Of a stretch of DNA of 64,000 bases, positions 41,065-51,295 are shown piece after piece. Position numbers and translations under genes: made by a program. This DNA is from Isochrysis galbana (taxonomy: Eukaryota; Haptophyta; Isochrysidales; Isochrysidaceae): assembly GCA_018136815.1 (NCBI GenBank), contig CM030936.1:2349131-2413130 (forward strand), written 5' to 3'. Each line of letters starts with the position of its first letter. The stretch's first letter is position 1. The notes beneath the pieces are model-generated. The model searched no databases and was not told where the DNA came from. It worked only from the letters and a program-made list of their open reading frames with translations.

Positions 41065-42376
41065 TCAACAGCTGCCACAGACGAAACGTTGTTCAATGCC
41101 AATGCATCAGGGAATGCGACTCAGGAGGTGGTCGCGCAACCCTCACAAGAGAGCTGACACTCAGCACCTTTCCATGTGGCTGCCAACGTGAGCAAAGCAA
41201 CGGTTCCATACTACTACTACTACATTCATTACAAAGTCGGAAGCGGCGCTGCGCACAAATTGATGACTGGCATGCAATTTAGCACCACAGCGTTCGATTG
41301 CACGATGAAAGCTATATATGCCCTTACCTTACCCCGCAAACACTAATCTTACAATCGATCCCATGGCGCCAACCTATTGTCTATTATTATGATAGGGGTC
41401 AATGGGCGGGGATGCCTCTTAGAATAGGGGTTAGAGTAGGGGTCAGGGGGGGCCAACCTCCCCATCTACTTACTCTTAGAGTAGGGGTCAGGGGGGGTGT
41501 CTCGCGCCCGTCCCCTCAGGCACTAACGGGGCCTATCAGCAGGGCGTATGCTGTAGCATGGGTTCACGTTGACGCTGACGCGCCCTTGAGGGCCATTACA
41601 GTAGCTTGGGCAAGGTGTTAACCCATCTGGCCTCTCACAAGTGTTGACGCAGGACACGACAAGTGTTGACACAGATGAATAGATAACGTGGGCTCATATG
41701 CACAGTTCGGACCGAAATGCACGGTACTCTAAATCACCGAAGGCCCGCCTCAGCGGCCTCCTCTCTTCCCCCCCCCCCCTTTCGTATTTCCGAGGATCGC
41801 TGCCCCGGGGGCGCGGGGGAGAGCCCCTCCCCATCTTCCCGGCACGGTCCCTAGGTCCCCCTTCCTTGTTTCTTACCCCCCCCCCCCGCGGCCCTGTTTA
41901 CACCCTTGAGGGTTCCCGCGCCCCGCGCCGCCCCCCTCCCCCGTGACTTCCCGTCTTTTCCCGCCACGCCTCCCGTCCCGATGTCCGACGCTCGTGATCC
42001 TCTGCCCCGTGATGCTCCTGCGTGCTGCCCTATGTCATGTGCTGAGCCTTCGGTCGGCCCGCCAGCAGCATCCCCGCCCCCCGTCCATACGTGTGCTCCG
42101 TACCCGACGTCTCCCGGTTCCTCCCCGTCCCTCCCCACTCCCCTTGTCCATACAATTCCTTCTTATGATCCACAGCTCCACCCACACCATCACAGCTGCA
42201 AACAAGTATAGTATTGATTATTTGGTGAGCACCCCACCAAACACTCTCGGTTCGTCTCGGGGAGAGTGTTCGAATAGAGGGGCAAGCATTGCACAAGATT
42301 TCCATGGGTGGTACATAGCGACGTGCCTCCCGATGAAACATTACCCTGTGCGCTCACGGTCGTCGAAGGTGGAAGC
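41065..42376. other. Intergenic: retroposon-like and C-rich DNA
   Basis: 41390-41520 repeats the phrase TTAGAGTAGGGGTCAGGGGG and resembles the 5' parts of elements at 10.9 and 54.3 kb. 41769-41779 and 41878-41887 are C runs, and 41900-42160 is C-rich. No supported gene. Confidence 0.45.
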
Positions 42377-43815
42377 TCAAGTGAACTTAGCCTCAGTATC
42401 GTCAATCCACGTTTGCGTCCATTCCCACAAGGCCGCCCTTGACGAAGGGTCTTTGGCGGCCGGAGAGACATCAGTGACCTCGCAGTCCGATATGTAAGCA
42501 CCATTCGGCAAGCCTGGTGCCAGAAGAGCATAGACCTACGGCACAATGGAGTGACGTACGCGATAATTAAAATAGTGGCTAGAAGCATGCCTATCGTAGG
42601 CGCGTTTGTCTGATGTATGCTCGCTGGCGCAGACGCCGCTCGGTGGCATGCAAATACTTCAAGCTTTCCCGAAAAATCAAAAGCTCAAAGGCAGTGAAGC
42701 TCTCGAGCCCGGGGATGCGTCATGGGCGAATGAGTTTTACGCACCGATGTCCTACAACCATCCAATGGAGATTTAAAGAAAAGGCTGGTCGGAGACAAAG
42801 GGTCAGTTAAGCGCGAGAGCAAGCCGGACGCGGCAGAGCCTGAGCCAAACTCGCGAAATAGCGAGGTGGACACTACTCCGGGGTGCACGGACAAAGAGGT
42901 CAAGCGTTGGTCAGCGGTCAGGGGCAGTCGCTGTGCGAGCTCCTGAGCGAAGAGCACGTTTGCCAACTTGGATTCGCCGTATGCCTCCTGAAATTGAAAG
43001 CATGTATTCCGGTCAGCGTGTCAAGGTGCCGCTCGCCAGGTAAGGCAAACTGCTGGCGACCGTGGCGTTGGGCTAGAGTAAGGTGCCAGAACGGTGCATA
43101 TGGCTCGTACCGATGCATCCCACTTCCTATCGCTCCACGCGGTGTCGTTCAGATCAATTGTGTCGACGATCGCGTGCGCTGATGAAGCCACCGTGACGAC
43201 GCGGGCCTCCTCGCCGGGGGCGCACAGGTGCGGCAGCAACTTAGTAGTCAACTGTTGATTTGCAACATGGCAGACTTGGAACCCCTCTTCCAGGCCATCC
43301 GACGTGACTCGTCGTTCCATGGGCCAAACGCCGGCATTGAGAAGCAGGCCCCGTAGTGGTGCATTAAGCTCTTCGGCCGCCTCGACGATCTTTTCAGCAC
43401 CCTCCACCGTCGACTTGGCGCTGCTCTGGTCGAAAGTCACGAGGGCGAGCCGCGCGGAGGCCGCGTCGGAGAGCGCGCGCACATACCGCATTGCCTCCTC
43501 ACCTTTGGCGCGGTCTCGGGCACAGAGAATGACGGCAAAGCCGCGTTGCGCGAGGAACGCCGCCGCCTCTCGCCCAATCCCATCCGAAGCTCCGGTGACC
43601 GCAATGGAGCACCCGTCAGCCAGCGCGTAGGACTCTGGCATGAGCTGGCTCAGAGCGTCACCGTCCGTGGCTCGGTGACGAACTCGGCGGAGGAGGCCCT
43701 CCCGCTCGCGCTCGACCGCGTATGCAAGCCTCTCGGCCGCCGCGATCGCGCCGCCCATCGACGGCGCCAGAGCGAGCCCAGAGCACAAGGCAGTTGCGAC
43801 GAGCATCGCTGACAT
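42377..43815 (-). CDS. Short-chain dehydrogenase/reductase (retinol-dehydrogenase-like)
   Basis: NAD(P)-dependent oxidoreductase. Proposed exons on the minus strand: 43815-43111, 42987-42745, 42535-42377 (368 aa, phase 0 at both joins). Donors GTACGA and GTGCGT; acceptors TTTCAG and CCGTAG. Motifs in order: VTGASDGIGREAAAFLAQRG (cofactor TGxxxGIG), LLLNAGVW, VVTVASSAHA (catalytic Ser), EAYGESKLANVLFAQELAQR (YxxxK), VHPGVVSTSLFREF. Exon 3 restores the typical end (YALLAPGLPNGAYISDCEVT, then AAKDPSSRAALWEWTQTW). The N-terminus (MSAMLVATALCSGLALAPSM) is a signal peptide or membrane anchor, so ER or plastid location is likely. The substrate cannot be read from sequence; retinol-, wax- or chlorophyllide-type SDRs share these motifs. 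Confidence 0.88.
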
Positions 43816-44497
43816 TTCTGTGAAGCCAACGGAATCTTCAGAGCGAGCGAGCGAGAGCGAGGCTTCAGACTTCACACAGCGCAATCTATTCTAGTACTCT
43901 ACTACCAAGTATAGCAACCCTTGCCTAGGGGTGTAATGGTAATCGTGTAAAAAAGTTGTGTTTTCCAAATGGCCCCTGAGAATGCATTGAATTCTGAATT
44001 CACACGAGGCGCCGGAGGCAGCGCCGGAGGGAGACGCGCGCCGCAGCCTTCGCCAGAGACGCACCGGAGGCCGGACCGGAGCCGGAGCCGGAGGCGCGCC
44101 GCAAACCGTATGACGCATCATCCATCATGATCATGATTATTTTATTACTACTATTATTTTCTTGAGCGTGAGTACGAGTACTGCTATTGCCACTAGCTTA
44201 GATGGGAAATACGTATTGACCGTATTTGGCCAGAGGCCAAATACATATGTATTTGGCTGTATTTGAAGCGCGTCATGGGTTGTAGGTTGTAGGTTGTAGG
44301 CCTCTGCCTCTGTTGTATTCAGGCCTTTTGGCTTTTGGCATGAATATTTCGGCATGAGTACGAGCCTTCTTCGTTATATACCGTCTTCAATGTTCGTCGT
44401 GGTCGCGCAAGGCGTGCAGATTCGGATTCTTCCTCTCCTTCTTCTCCTCCTCGAGCTGCGTGGCCTCTTCCAGCTGCGTGGCCTCCTCGAACCGAGA
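43816..44497. other. Intergenic with c2 repeat
   Basis: 43990-44110 is a GCCGGAGGC-rich low-complexity stretch. 44199-44268 is the c2 word repeat. GGTTGTAGGTTGTAGG repeats occur at 44277-44298. No gene. Confidence 0.5.
44199..44268 (+). repeat. Concerted-word repeat c2 (word AAATAC/GTATTT)
   Basis: Begins TAGATGGGAAATACGTATT. The word AAATAC or GTATTT occurs six times, arranged as in c1 and c4 (GCCAAATACATATGTATTTG in the middle). Confidence 0.85.
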
Positions 44498-45859
44498 GGT
44501 GTCGTTCCGTCAATTGTGGGACATCAGTCGAATTGAGCGATCGAATGTCCACAGTTGTATATAGAGCGTTATTTTAAAATTAAATGCAGACTAGCGTAAC
44601 AACTTATTTTCCCTGCTTTCCCGCGGCGCGTGTCCCCCCCCCCCGGGGGGCGCCGTGTCGGCGCTTTTCCCCTACGTGGACAACTACATAAACATGCATT
44701 TAAGAGATATTTGCCCATGGCACCTGTGATTACTTGTAATCATGGGCACGGCGCGATGTGCATCGGTCCCCCCCGCGGAGACGCCGTGCGCATTCCAAAC
44801 TTTTTCTCTATGGGTACCTAAGGCTCACGTTTACGTAAAGTAGCCATATACGAGATGTTTCGTTGCGCAGCACGTGTGATGACTTGCAATCATATTGTGC
44901 ACGCCATGTGTGGGCACGGCGCGGTCGCCTGGGGCTCGGGAGCGGTCGCGGCACGCTCCATAGGTCAAACTTTAACAATAGTTTTTGAACGGCGTGCACC
45001 TTCATAGTACACAGTGTGAGATTCTGGTGCCAAAAGGTGACAATAAGGGCTCGCTCCAGCGGCTATCTCCCCGGGTGCCGGGGACTTTGCCGCTGCAGCG
45101 GCCGCGGAGGCCCGCCGCGCGCCGCTCCCCTCCCCCCCCTTCCCCCACTCCTCTCTGGCAGCCCAGCTTGCCACAGGGGTGTACTCGCGCGGCCAACACC
45201 AGTGGTAAGCCCCCCCCACGCTGCCTGCCGCGATGTGCCCCTTCACGCTCGCCGCGCTCACCTCCAGGTCGTTCTCGCACTTCCCCCCCTTCGCAGCGCG
45301 CAGACGAGCGCCAGAAGCCAGGTGCGAGCAGCGCGCGCGCAGCGCGAGCCCCCCGCCCGGCCTTGGCCTGGGTGTGCCATACCCAGCACCTGACCCCGCC
45401 CCAGCCCACACCCGCCTCGCAGCAAGCTTCCCTGGCTGAAAAGTCAGAGTTGGCGTCTCTCTCGGCAGGCGCGGCCGGTCAGCAGATCGGCTACAGGGCT
45501 CGAAGGGGTCGAATTGGGGGGGCAGTGCGCGTGTGTATTCGTAAGATATGTGTATGGACTGTCTGTGCGCCGCATGGCGACGCGCAGGCAGTCCATATGT
45601 GCGCGTCTAGAGCCTGATTTCTAGTGTGTGTGGCATGTTTGAAAGGGCGCACATGGTGTCCCGTGAGAAATTTCTCTTTACGTAATTGTGTGCCTTAGGG
45701 GAAAAGCATAGAAAAAAGTTGTTATGCCCACGCACGGCGCCCTAGCCTTTCCCTGAATTTTAACCATCACGTGTGAATACTGTTGTATACATAACTATGG
45801 ACATTTGATGGTTTGATGGCTCCATTCGATTGATGTCCCATAATTGATGGAACGACACC
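44498..45859. mobile_element. Candidate 1.36-kb DNA transposon with Y-repeat ends
   Basis: The left end at 44498 (GGTGTCGTTCCGTCAATTGT) and the right end at 45859 (reverse complement GGTGTCGTTCCATCAATTAT) are about 60-70 bp inverted repeats with roughly 80% identity. No clear target duplication. The interior has overlapping ORFs (44985-45617) without family likeness and two copies of a GTGATKACTTGYAATCAT phrase (about 44727, 44876). It may instead be two unrelated copies of a short repeat. Confidence 0.5.
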
Positions 45860-45862
45860 TTG

Positions 45863-46936
45863 ATGGAGCGTCCCACTGGTGCGGTGTGGCTGGTGGGACT
45901 GTGGAGGGTGGATTGGGTGTGCTGCAAGCTGGCTGCTACCAGCATGCAGGCTTTGGTCGCTCTGTTCTCGGTGGTGCCCGGGCGCGGCCCGCTGGCCGCT
46001 GGCTCTTCGGCTCACCTGGTCGGGCGGGTCGTCTTGACGGCCTTGAACAATCTCCAAAATCTCGATCTTGGGTGGAACAACATTGGCCCAGAGGGGATGG
46101 AGGCATTTGCTGAGGCTCTATCCAAGGGGGCCTTGAACAATCTCAAAAACCTCGTGCTTGCTAAAAACAGAATTGACGATAAGGGCATGAAGGTATTTGC
46201 AGAGGCCATATCCGAGGGGGCCTTGAACAATCTCGAAAATCTCGATCTCTACAACAACAACAATATTGGCGATGAGGGGATGAAGGCATTCGCTGAGGCC
46301 CTATCCAAGGGGGCCTTGAACAATCTCCAAAATCTCGATCTTCGATGGAATCAGATTGGTGATGAGGGGATGAAGGCATTTACAAAGGCTATATCCAAGG
46401 GGGCCTTGAACAATCTCACATACCTCAAGCTCTCCTACAACAAAATTGGCATTGAGGGAATGGAGGCATTTGCAAGGGCCATATCCAAGGGGGCCTTGAA
46501 CAATCTCAAAGATCTCGTTCTCGACAGCAACAATATTGGAGATGAGGGAATGAAGGCATTTGTGAAAGCTTTACACCAGGGGGCTCTGAACTATCTCCAA
46601 TCACTCGATCTCTCGTTCAACTTTATCGGCAACGAAGGGATGAAGGTCTTTGTAGAGGCCGTATCCAAGAGGGCTCTGGACAATCTCAAAGATATTGAAC
46701 TCAGGGGCAATCGGATAAACCTCGAGAATATGAAAGCCTTTGCAGAGGCCCTTGGCAAGGGGGCCTTAGACAATCTCGAAACACTCGATTTCTCGTACAA
46801 CTCGATTATTGGCGACGAGGATAGGAAAATTATTGCAGAGGTCCTATGGGAGGGGGGCTTCGAGATTGCTCAATTCGAAACGATTGAGATACTCAGAGCT
46901 ACAAGATTGAGTACGCCCGTAAGTAAGAGCTCTTGA
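45863..46936 (+). CDS. Leucine-rich repeat protein (NLRC3/ribonuclease-inhibitor type) 1
   Basis: ATG at 45863, 357 aa. About ten LRRs of about 28 residues in the RI/NLRC pattern, for example GALNNLQNLDLRWNQIGDEG followed by MKAFTKAISK. The hydrophobic positions L-x-x-L-x-L-x-x-N and the GDEGMKAF helix start are regular. N-terminal residues 1-50 are hydrophobic (AVWLVGLWRVDWVCCKLAAT) and may be non-repeat cap or anchor. No NACHT or kinase domain. Likely protein-protein interaction; a similar but longer gene lies at 48040. The 5' edge touches the inverted Y repeat, so the start region may be transposon-derived. Confidence 0.8.
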   Translation: MERPTGAVWLVGLWRVDWVCCKLAATSMQALVALFSVVPGRGPLAAGSSAHLVGRVVLTALNNLQNLDLGWNNIGPEGMEAFAEALSKGALNNLKNLVLAKNRIDDKGMKVFAEAISEGALNNLENLDLYNNNNIGDEGMKAFAEALSKGALNNLQNLDLRWNQIGDEGMKAFTKAISKGALNNLTYLKLSYNKIGIEGMEAFARAISKGALNNLKDLVLDSNNIGDEGMKAFVKALHQGALNYLQSLDLSFNFIGNEGMKVFVEAVSKRALDNLKDIELRGNRINLENMKAFAEALGKGALDNLETLDFSYNSIIGDEDRKIIAEVLWEGGFEIAQFETIEILRATRLSTPVSKSS

Positions 46937-46985
46937 ATTGTTCGCCCCTCCACACCACCGCCTTCTCCCATACCACCACCCTCTC

Positions 46986-47166
46986 CCCCCGCCGCCCTCG
47001 GTGCCACAAAGCAGCCGAGTCCATGGGACCATGTTGCGTACTCTCTCCCTTCTCTTCCAACAATCGTGACACGGATCGTGATGAACTGGCGTGCATGCAA
47101 ATGCTTCTGGCTGGGTTTCAAGGCATGTGTTACGGCACCAGGCCGAAGTGGCTGTGCTCGGGGGGG
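46986..47166 (+). pseudogene. Fanzor/TnpB-like 3' fragment, copy 2
   Basis: 181 bp nearly identical (one mismatch seen) to 51053-51233, encoding RPRCHKAAESMGPCC and NNRDTDRDELACMQMLLAGF. It lacks the upstream RuvC part. Confidence 0.75.
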
Positions 47167-47192
47167 AGTAGCTCTATGATGCGTATTGTGTA

Positions 47193-47397
47193 GATTGAAA
47201 GAGTGTCAGTCATTGTTTTTCTCATGTCTTGTAATTTTTTGTATGAGCTGAGTGACACGCGGAACTTTTGGGGGGAGGGCGGCTAGCTAGGTGTGTGTAC
47301 ATTATTGATCAAGTATAGATTGAAAGAGTGTCAGTCATTGTTTTTTTCATGTCTTGTAATTTTTTGTATGAGCTGAGTGACACGCGAAACTTTTGGG
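47193..47397. repeat. 80-bp direct duplication
   Basis: ATTGAAAGAGTGTCAGTCATT through GTGACACGCGRAACTTTTGGG occurs at about 47195-47272 and 47318-47397, with few differences. The second copy overlaps the 3' end of the minus-strand ORF. Confidence 0.85.
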
Positions 47398-47822
47398 TCC
47401 AAATCGTGGAGGAGTTGGACCAGGGCGTACCCGACGTGTCGGGTGCCGTGATGGATCGTTCTGCGTCGTCGGATTTGCTCGTGAGCAAATCGCTCCAGCA
47501 TGTGCGCACGCGAACGTTTCCATAGAAATCCGCGTTCGCCTTTGATGTGCATCAAGGTGGCACGCTGGAGCTCTGCGGAAGCATTGTCTCTCATTTGGAA
47601 GGGCACCGGAGCGTGCCCGGAGATCCATGATTTCCTACTGTGATACCTTTTCGCACAGACCCTAAGATGACGTCGTCCCTTGAGTATGATCCGCGATGCG
47701 ATTTCCAGTGCGCTCCTCGCCTCATGCCAAAGATCCATCGAGCGCGGAGGTGCGAGGTAAACGTCAGGTAGCCCACCAAGATACTTGTTCGAATGTGTCA
47801 CGGCAAGTCTTCTCACTCCCAT
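47331..47822 (-). CDS. Hypothetical protein
   Basis: ATG at 47822, 163 aa. Protein-like throughout: DVYLAPPRSMDLWHEARSAL, RVCAKRYHSRKSWISGHAP, LWKRSRAHMLERFAHEQIRR and GYALVQLLHDLDPKVSR. Basic, mostly helical. No family recognised. A 55-bp piece (LRVCAKRYHSRKSWISGH) recurs at 49816-49870 immediately before the IS5-like transposase, so a second copy of this gene was probably the insertion target there. Confidence 0.5.
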   Translation of the reverse strand: MGVRRLAVTHSNKYLGGLPDVYLAPPRSMDLWHEARSALEIASRIILKGRRHLRVCAKRYHSRKSWISGHAPVPFQMRDNASAELQRATLMHIKGERGFLWKRSRAHMLERFAHEQIRRRRTIHHGTRHVGYALVQLLHDLDPKVSRVTQLIQKITRHEKNND

Positions 47823-48039
47823 CAAAGGAAGCCATCGACACACAAAAAAAAGAGGAGCGCTTTCAGCAGCACATCGAAGAGTGCCGCTTCGGCGCAGCGG
47901 TGAGAATACAAGATCTCGATACCGGTGAAGGAGCTACTCGATTGCTTGAGACGTCGCCCCTTGCGATACATTTCTTGCAGACGGACCTCCGAAAAATACA
48001 ACCAAGTACCTGCACATCTCCCGATGTATCTCAGATGCG

Positions 48040-49497
48040 ATGAAGGCATTTGCCGAGGCTCTTGTCAAGGGGGGTTTGAAGAATCTCACCACTCTCAGTC
48101 TCCGGTACAATGGGACGGAGGGGATGGAAGCATTCGCGGAGGCCATCTCCAATGGGGCCTTGAGAGATCTGAAAACACTCGATCTTAGGACCCAGAAGGG
48201 GATAAAAGCCTTCGCAGAGGCCATCTCCAATGGGGCCTTGCACAACCTCGAACATCTCGAGCTCGATGCGAACGCAATTGGCAACGAGGAGATGAAGGCA
48301 ATTGCAGAGGCTCTTGTCACGGGGGGGGGCTTGAAGAATCTCCTTCATCTCAATCTCATACACAACAAGATTGGTGATGAGGGGATGAAGGCTTTTGCAG
48401 AGGCCATCTCCAGAGGGGCCTTGGAGAATCTCGTCACTCTCAATCTCGCTCACAACAAGATTGGCTTTGAGGGGATGCAGGCCTTTGCAGAGGCTGTCTC
48501 TAGGGGAACCTTGAACCATCTGATCAATCTCGATTTCAGGATGAACCAGATCGGTGACGAGGGAATGAAGGCATTCTGCAAGGCTCTCTTCATGGGGGCA
48601 TTGCACAATCTCCAGACTCTCAATCTCAACTCCAACATGATTGGCTCTGAGGGGATGAAAGCCTTCCCAGAGGCCCTATCCATGCTCCATATGCTCAATC
48701 TCCAGGACAACAACATTGGCAATGAGGGGATGGAGGCATTCAGCGAGGCCCTTGACAAGGGGGGGGGAGGCTTGAACAAGCTCACTCATCTCGTTCTCAA
48801 GAAGAACAACATTGCGAGGATTGGCGCATTTTGCAAGGCTCTCTGCATGGGAGCCTTCCACAATCTCGAACATCTTGATATCGGTGGGAACGCGATCGGT
48901 GACGAGGAGATGAAGGCATTGGCAGAGGCTATCTCGAGGGGGGCCTTGGGCAATCTCATACATCTAGATCTCGCTCACAACAAGATTGGCGAGGAGGGGA
49001 TGAAAGCATTCAGTGAGTCCATGGGAGCCTTGGGCAATCTCAAACATCTGGATCTCGCTCAGAACACAATTGGTGACGAGGAGATGAAAGCATTTGCAGA
49101 GGCTTTATCCAAGGGAGCCTTGAACAATCTAGAAAGGCTCCACCTCTGTACCAACCAAATCGGCAATGAGGGGATGAAGGCATTCACCAAGGCTGTGTCC
49201 AAGGGGGCCTTGAAGAGTCTCACACACATTGATTTGGATGAGAACAACATCGGCGACGAGGGAATCAAGTCATTCTCTGAGGCTATCTCCATGGGGGCTT
49301 TGAGCCATCTCGAGTATCTAGCCATGTACAGGAACGAAATTGAGGATGAGGGGATCAACGCATTTGCTCTGGTGCTATCCATGGGGGCGTTGAACAACCT
49401 CGAATATCTTGATGTTTCTCAAAATAAATATGAGAGGGTGGAGACATTGAGACAATCCATGGGGACCTTGAAGCATATCAAAAACCTCGATTTCTGA
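48040..49497 (+). CDS. Leucine-rich repeat protein (NLRC3/ribonuclease-inhibitor type) 2
   Basis: ATG at 48040, 485 aa. About 16 LRRs of 27-29 residues (for example GALENLVTLNLAHNKIGFEG then MQAFAEAVSR). Several units are degenerate (MEAFSEALDKGGGG, ARIGAFCKAL). The frame is open upstream to a stop at 47947 and a TTGCAG acceptor at 47980 could supply another exon (DGPPKNTTKYLHISRCISD). No other domain. Paralogue of the gene at 45863. Confidence 0.8.
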   Translation: MKAFAEALVKGGLKNLTTLSLRYNGTEGMEAFAEAISNGALRDLKTLDLRTQKGIKAFAEAISNGALHNLEHLELDANAIGNEEMKAIAEALVTGGGLKNLLHLNLIHNKIGDEGMKAFAEAISRGALENLVTLNLAHNKIGFEGMQAFAEAVSRGTLNHLINLDFRMNQIGDEGMKAFCKALFMGALHNLQTLNLNSNMIGSEGMKAFPEALSMLHMLNLQDNNIGNEGMEAFSEALDKGGGGLNKLTHLVLKKNNIARIGAFCKALCMGAFHNLEHLDIGGNAIGDEEMKALAEAISRGALGNLIHLDLAHNKIGEEGMKAFSESMGALGNLKHLDLAQNTIGDEEMKAFAEALSKGALNNLERLHLCTNQIGNEGMKAFTKAVSKGALKSLTHIDLDENNIGDEGIKSFSEAISMGALSHLEYLAMYRNEIEDEGINAFALVLSMGALNNLEYLDVSQNKYERVETLRQSMGTLKHIKNLDF

Positions 49498-49915
49498 CGG
49501 GGGGTGTCTTTTGGGGAAGTGTGGAGGTGCCCCCCCCCAGTCAGGAGCTTTGTGAAGAAGGGTGGACGCGCTTGCTGGTAGTCATCCACCGTGTACCGTT
49601 TTATTGTAAAAGCGATGTGTTATCAAACCCGTTACGAAACACATTCCACAACTAGATTTCAGTCACACTGGAGGGAGTTCACCCCGATGGGCTCCTCTGC
49701 TACACGTCTGTGCGCTCTGCGGAGACACCTGATCCAGAAGAAACCTTGCCAACTCCCCACCTTTGTAGTTCCGACTTTCTACAGGCGTGACGTCGGAGCT
49801 GAACGCTTTTCCATTTCTTAGGGTCTGTGCGAAAAGGTATCACAGTAGGAAATCATGGATCTCCGGGCACGTGGAGCAATCACCGCCGCAGTAACTTCCC
49901 TACTGCCCCTTACCG
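49498..49915. other. Spacer with 55-bp gene fragment
   Basis: Holds a C run (49532-49540), a weak ORF at 49591-49821, and the 55-bp match (49816-49870) to the reverse complement of 47613-47667. Confidence 0.5.
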
Positions 49916-50596
49916 GTGGTAGGTAGACCCAGAGCAGATGTCAACCAAATGCTCGACAAGATGTGCCATATCCTATGGACAGGAGCACCATGGAGGTCCC
50001 TTGGTTCCGGGTACAGCACCGTACATGGCACATTCCTCAAATGGAGCAGGGTGGGCGTCTTCGAGACAGCATACAGAGCACTCCTCAGGCTAGAGAGGAG
50101 ACGGACGCCACGAAGGGGCGTATTCCATTGTATCGATTCCACATTTGTCAAAAGTATCTACGGACGTGATTGTATTGGCAGAAACCCGACTGATCGAGGA
50201 AGGATGGCCACCAAAGTATCCGCCCTTGTGGACCAAGACGGGATTCCACTCTCGCTTCGCTTCTTTCCTGCCAATGTTTCAGACCAAGTCACTGTGGAAG
50301 AGACCTTGCGACATGCTCCTCATCCACGACGAGGCACACCATTGTATGCGGATAAGGGCTATGATTCAGGAAACAACAGGAGTATCCTCGAGTCTTTCGG
50401 ATATGTAGAACGCATCTCAAAGCGAAGGCAGACGACTCACCGCCTTGTCAACCGACGCAGAAATGTTGTCGAGCGAACATTCTCTTGGTTGGACAGATGC
50501 AGGCGTCTTCTGGTCCGATATGACGCCTCCATCCAAGCATATGCAGCATGGACGTGGCTAGGATCTATTCGGCTCCTGAGTCGCCGCATTGCATGA
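49916..50596 (+). CDS. IS5-family DDE transposase (bacterial type)
   Basis: Cut-and-paste transposase. Starts after GRPRADVNQML and LWTGAPWRSL, the typical N-terminal DUF4096-like region. Catalytic residues: FHCIDSTFVKS (first Asp), PLYADKGYDSGNN (second Asp) and NVVERTFSWLDRCRRL (Glu with the Y/R-x2-E-x6 spacing). 226 residues from the GTG at 49916; the first ATG is 33 bp later. A preceding frame from ATG 49856 (MDLRARGAITAAVTSLLPLT) would join after a one-base shift near 49914, so the gene is either frameshifted or uses another start. IS5-type proteins are prokaryotic insertion-sequence enzymes; occurrence between eukaryotic LRR genes suggests transfer, perhaps by a virus. Confidence 0.85.
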   Translation: MVGRPRADVNQMLDKMCHILWTGAPWRSLGSGYSTVHGTFLKWSRVGVFETAYRALLRLERRRTPRRGVFHCIDSTFVKSIYGRDCIGRNPTDRGRMATKVSALVDQDGIPLSLRFFPANVSDQVTVEETLRHAPHPRRGTPLYADKGYDSGNNRSILESFGYVERISKRRQTTHRLVNRRRNVVERTFSWLDRCRRLLVRYDASIQAYAAWTWLGSIRLLSRRIA

Positions 50597-50663
50597 AGGG
50601 AGTGCATTCTGTGTGCATTCCACTACATCCTCAGATTAGATCACTCGCACGGAGTAGGAGCTG

Positions 50664-51254
50664 CTATGTGCACTTTCCCATAACGCACTTGCAGCATGGG
50701 ACGTGCTAGTGCACCCACAAAAGCATCCGCAGCGCTCGATGGATCGTTGGAGGGAGTCGAGAAAGGCGAGAAGTGCACTGGACCGAATCGCAGACCGAGT
50801 CTGGGGAATCAAGAAGCGCAAGAAGGGGGAGCCCAAAAAAACAGACTCTGACAAGGACAAGGAACGGACCGTTGTCCTCGTTGGAGATGGGTCGTTTGGC
50901 GATACTTTCCCCCAAAAAAAGTTTGTCCGCGCACTCGCGTGCCGCGGAGTGACGATTGTACTCGACGAGTACCACACCTCCTTGATGTGCCCCTGTGGTA
51001 CATCGGAACTCCAAGACACTGCCGCGATGTTTGGGGTTACACCCAGCGACATCCCCCGCCGCCCTCGGTGCCACAAAGCAGCCGAGTCCATGGGACCATG
51101 TTGCGCACTCTCTCCCTTCTCTTCCAACAATCGTGACACGGATCGTGATGAACTGGCGTGCATGCAAATGCTTCTGGCTGGGTTTCAAGGCATGTGTTAC
51201 GGCACCAGGCCGAAGTGGCTGTGCTCGGGGGGGTGGAGGAAAGTGCGCTTCTAG
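50664..51254 (+). pseudogene. Fanzor/TnpB-like RNA-guided nuclease, C-terminal half
   Basis: In the TnpB/Fanzor family a RuvC nuclease guided by an RNA from its own 3' region cuts DNA. Seen here: VVLVGDGSFGDTFPQKKFVR; VTIVLDEYHTSLMCPCGTSE (RuvC-II Glu, TS, then CxxC of the zinc ribbon); a second Cys pair region RCHKAAESMGPCC; and NNRDTDRDELACMQMLL (RuvC-III Asp). The N-terminal and first RuvC part are missing: an in-frame stop lies just upstream (about 50657), and the first ATG is 50739. Ends at TAG 51254. It follows the IS5-type transposase by about 70 bp. Eukaryotic Fanzors are known passengers of several DDE transposons. A 181-bp piece is duplicated at 46986. Confidence 0.6.
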
Positions 51255-51295
51255 AGTGGTTTTGTGCCCGCATAGCGTTTTCGTACATAACGTTA

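Noticed and set aside
44985..45617. 210-aa ORF inside the candidate transposon as a transposase
   Set aside because: No catalytic motif, Pro/Arg/Ser low complexity, open in opposing frames too.
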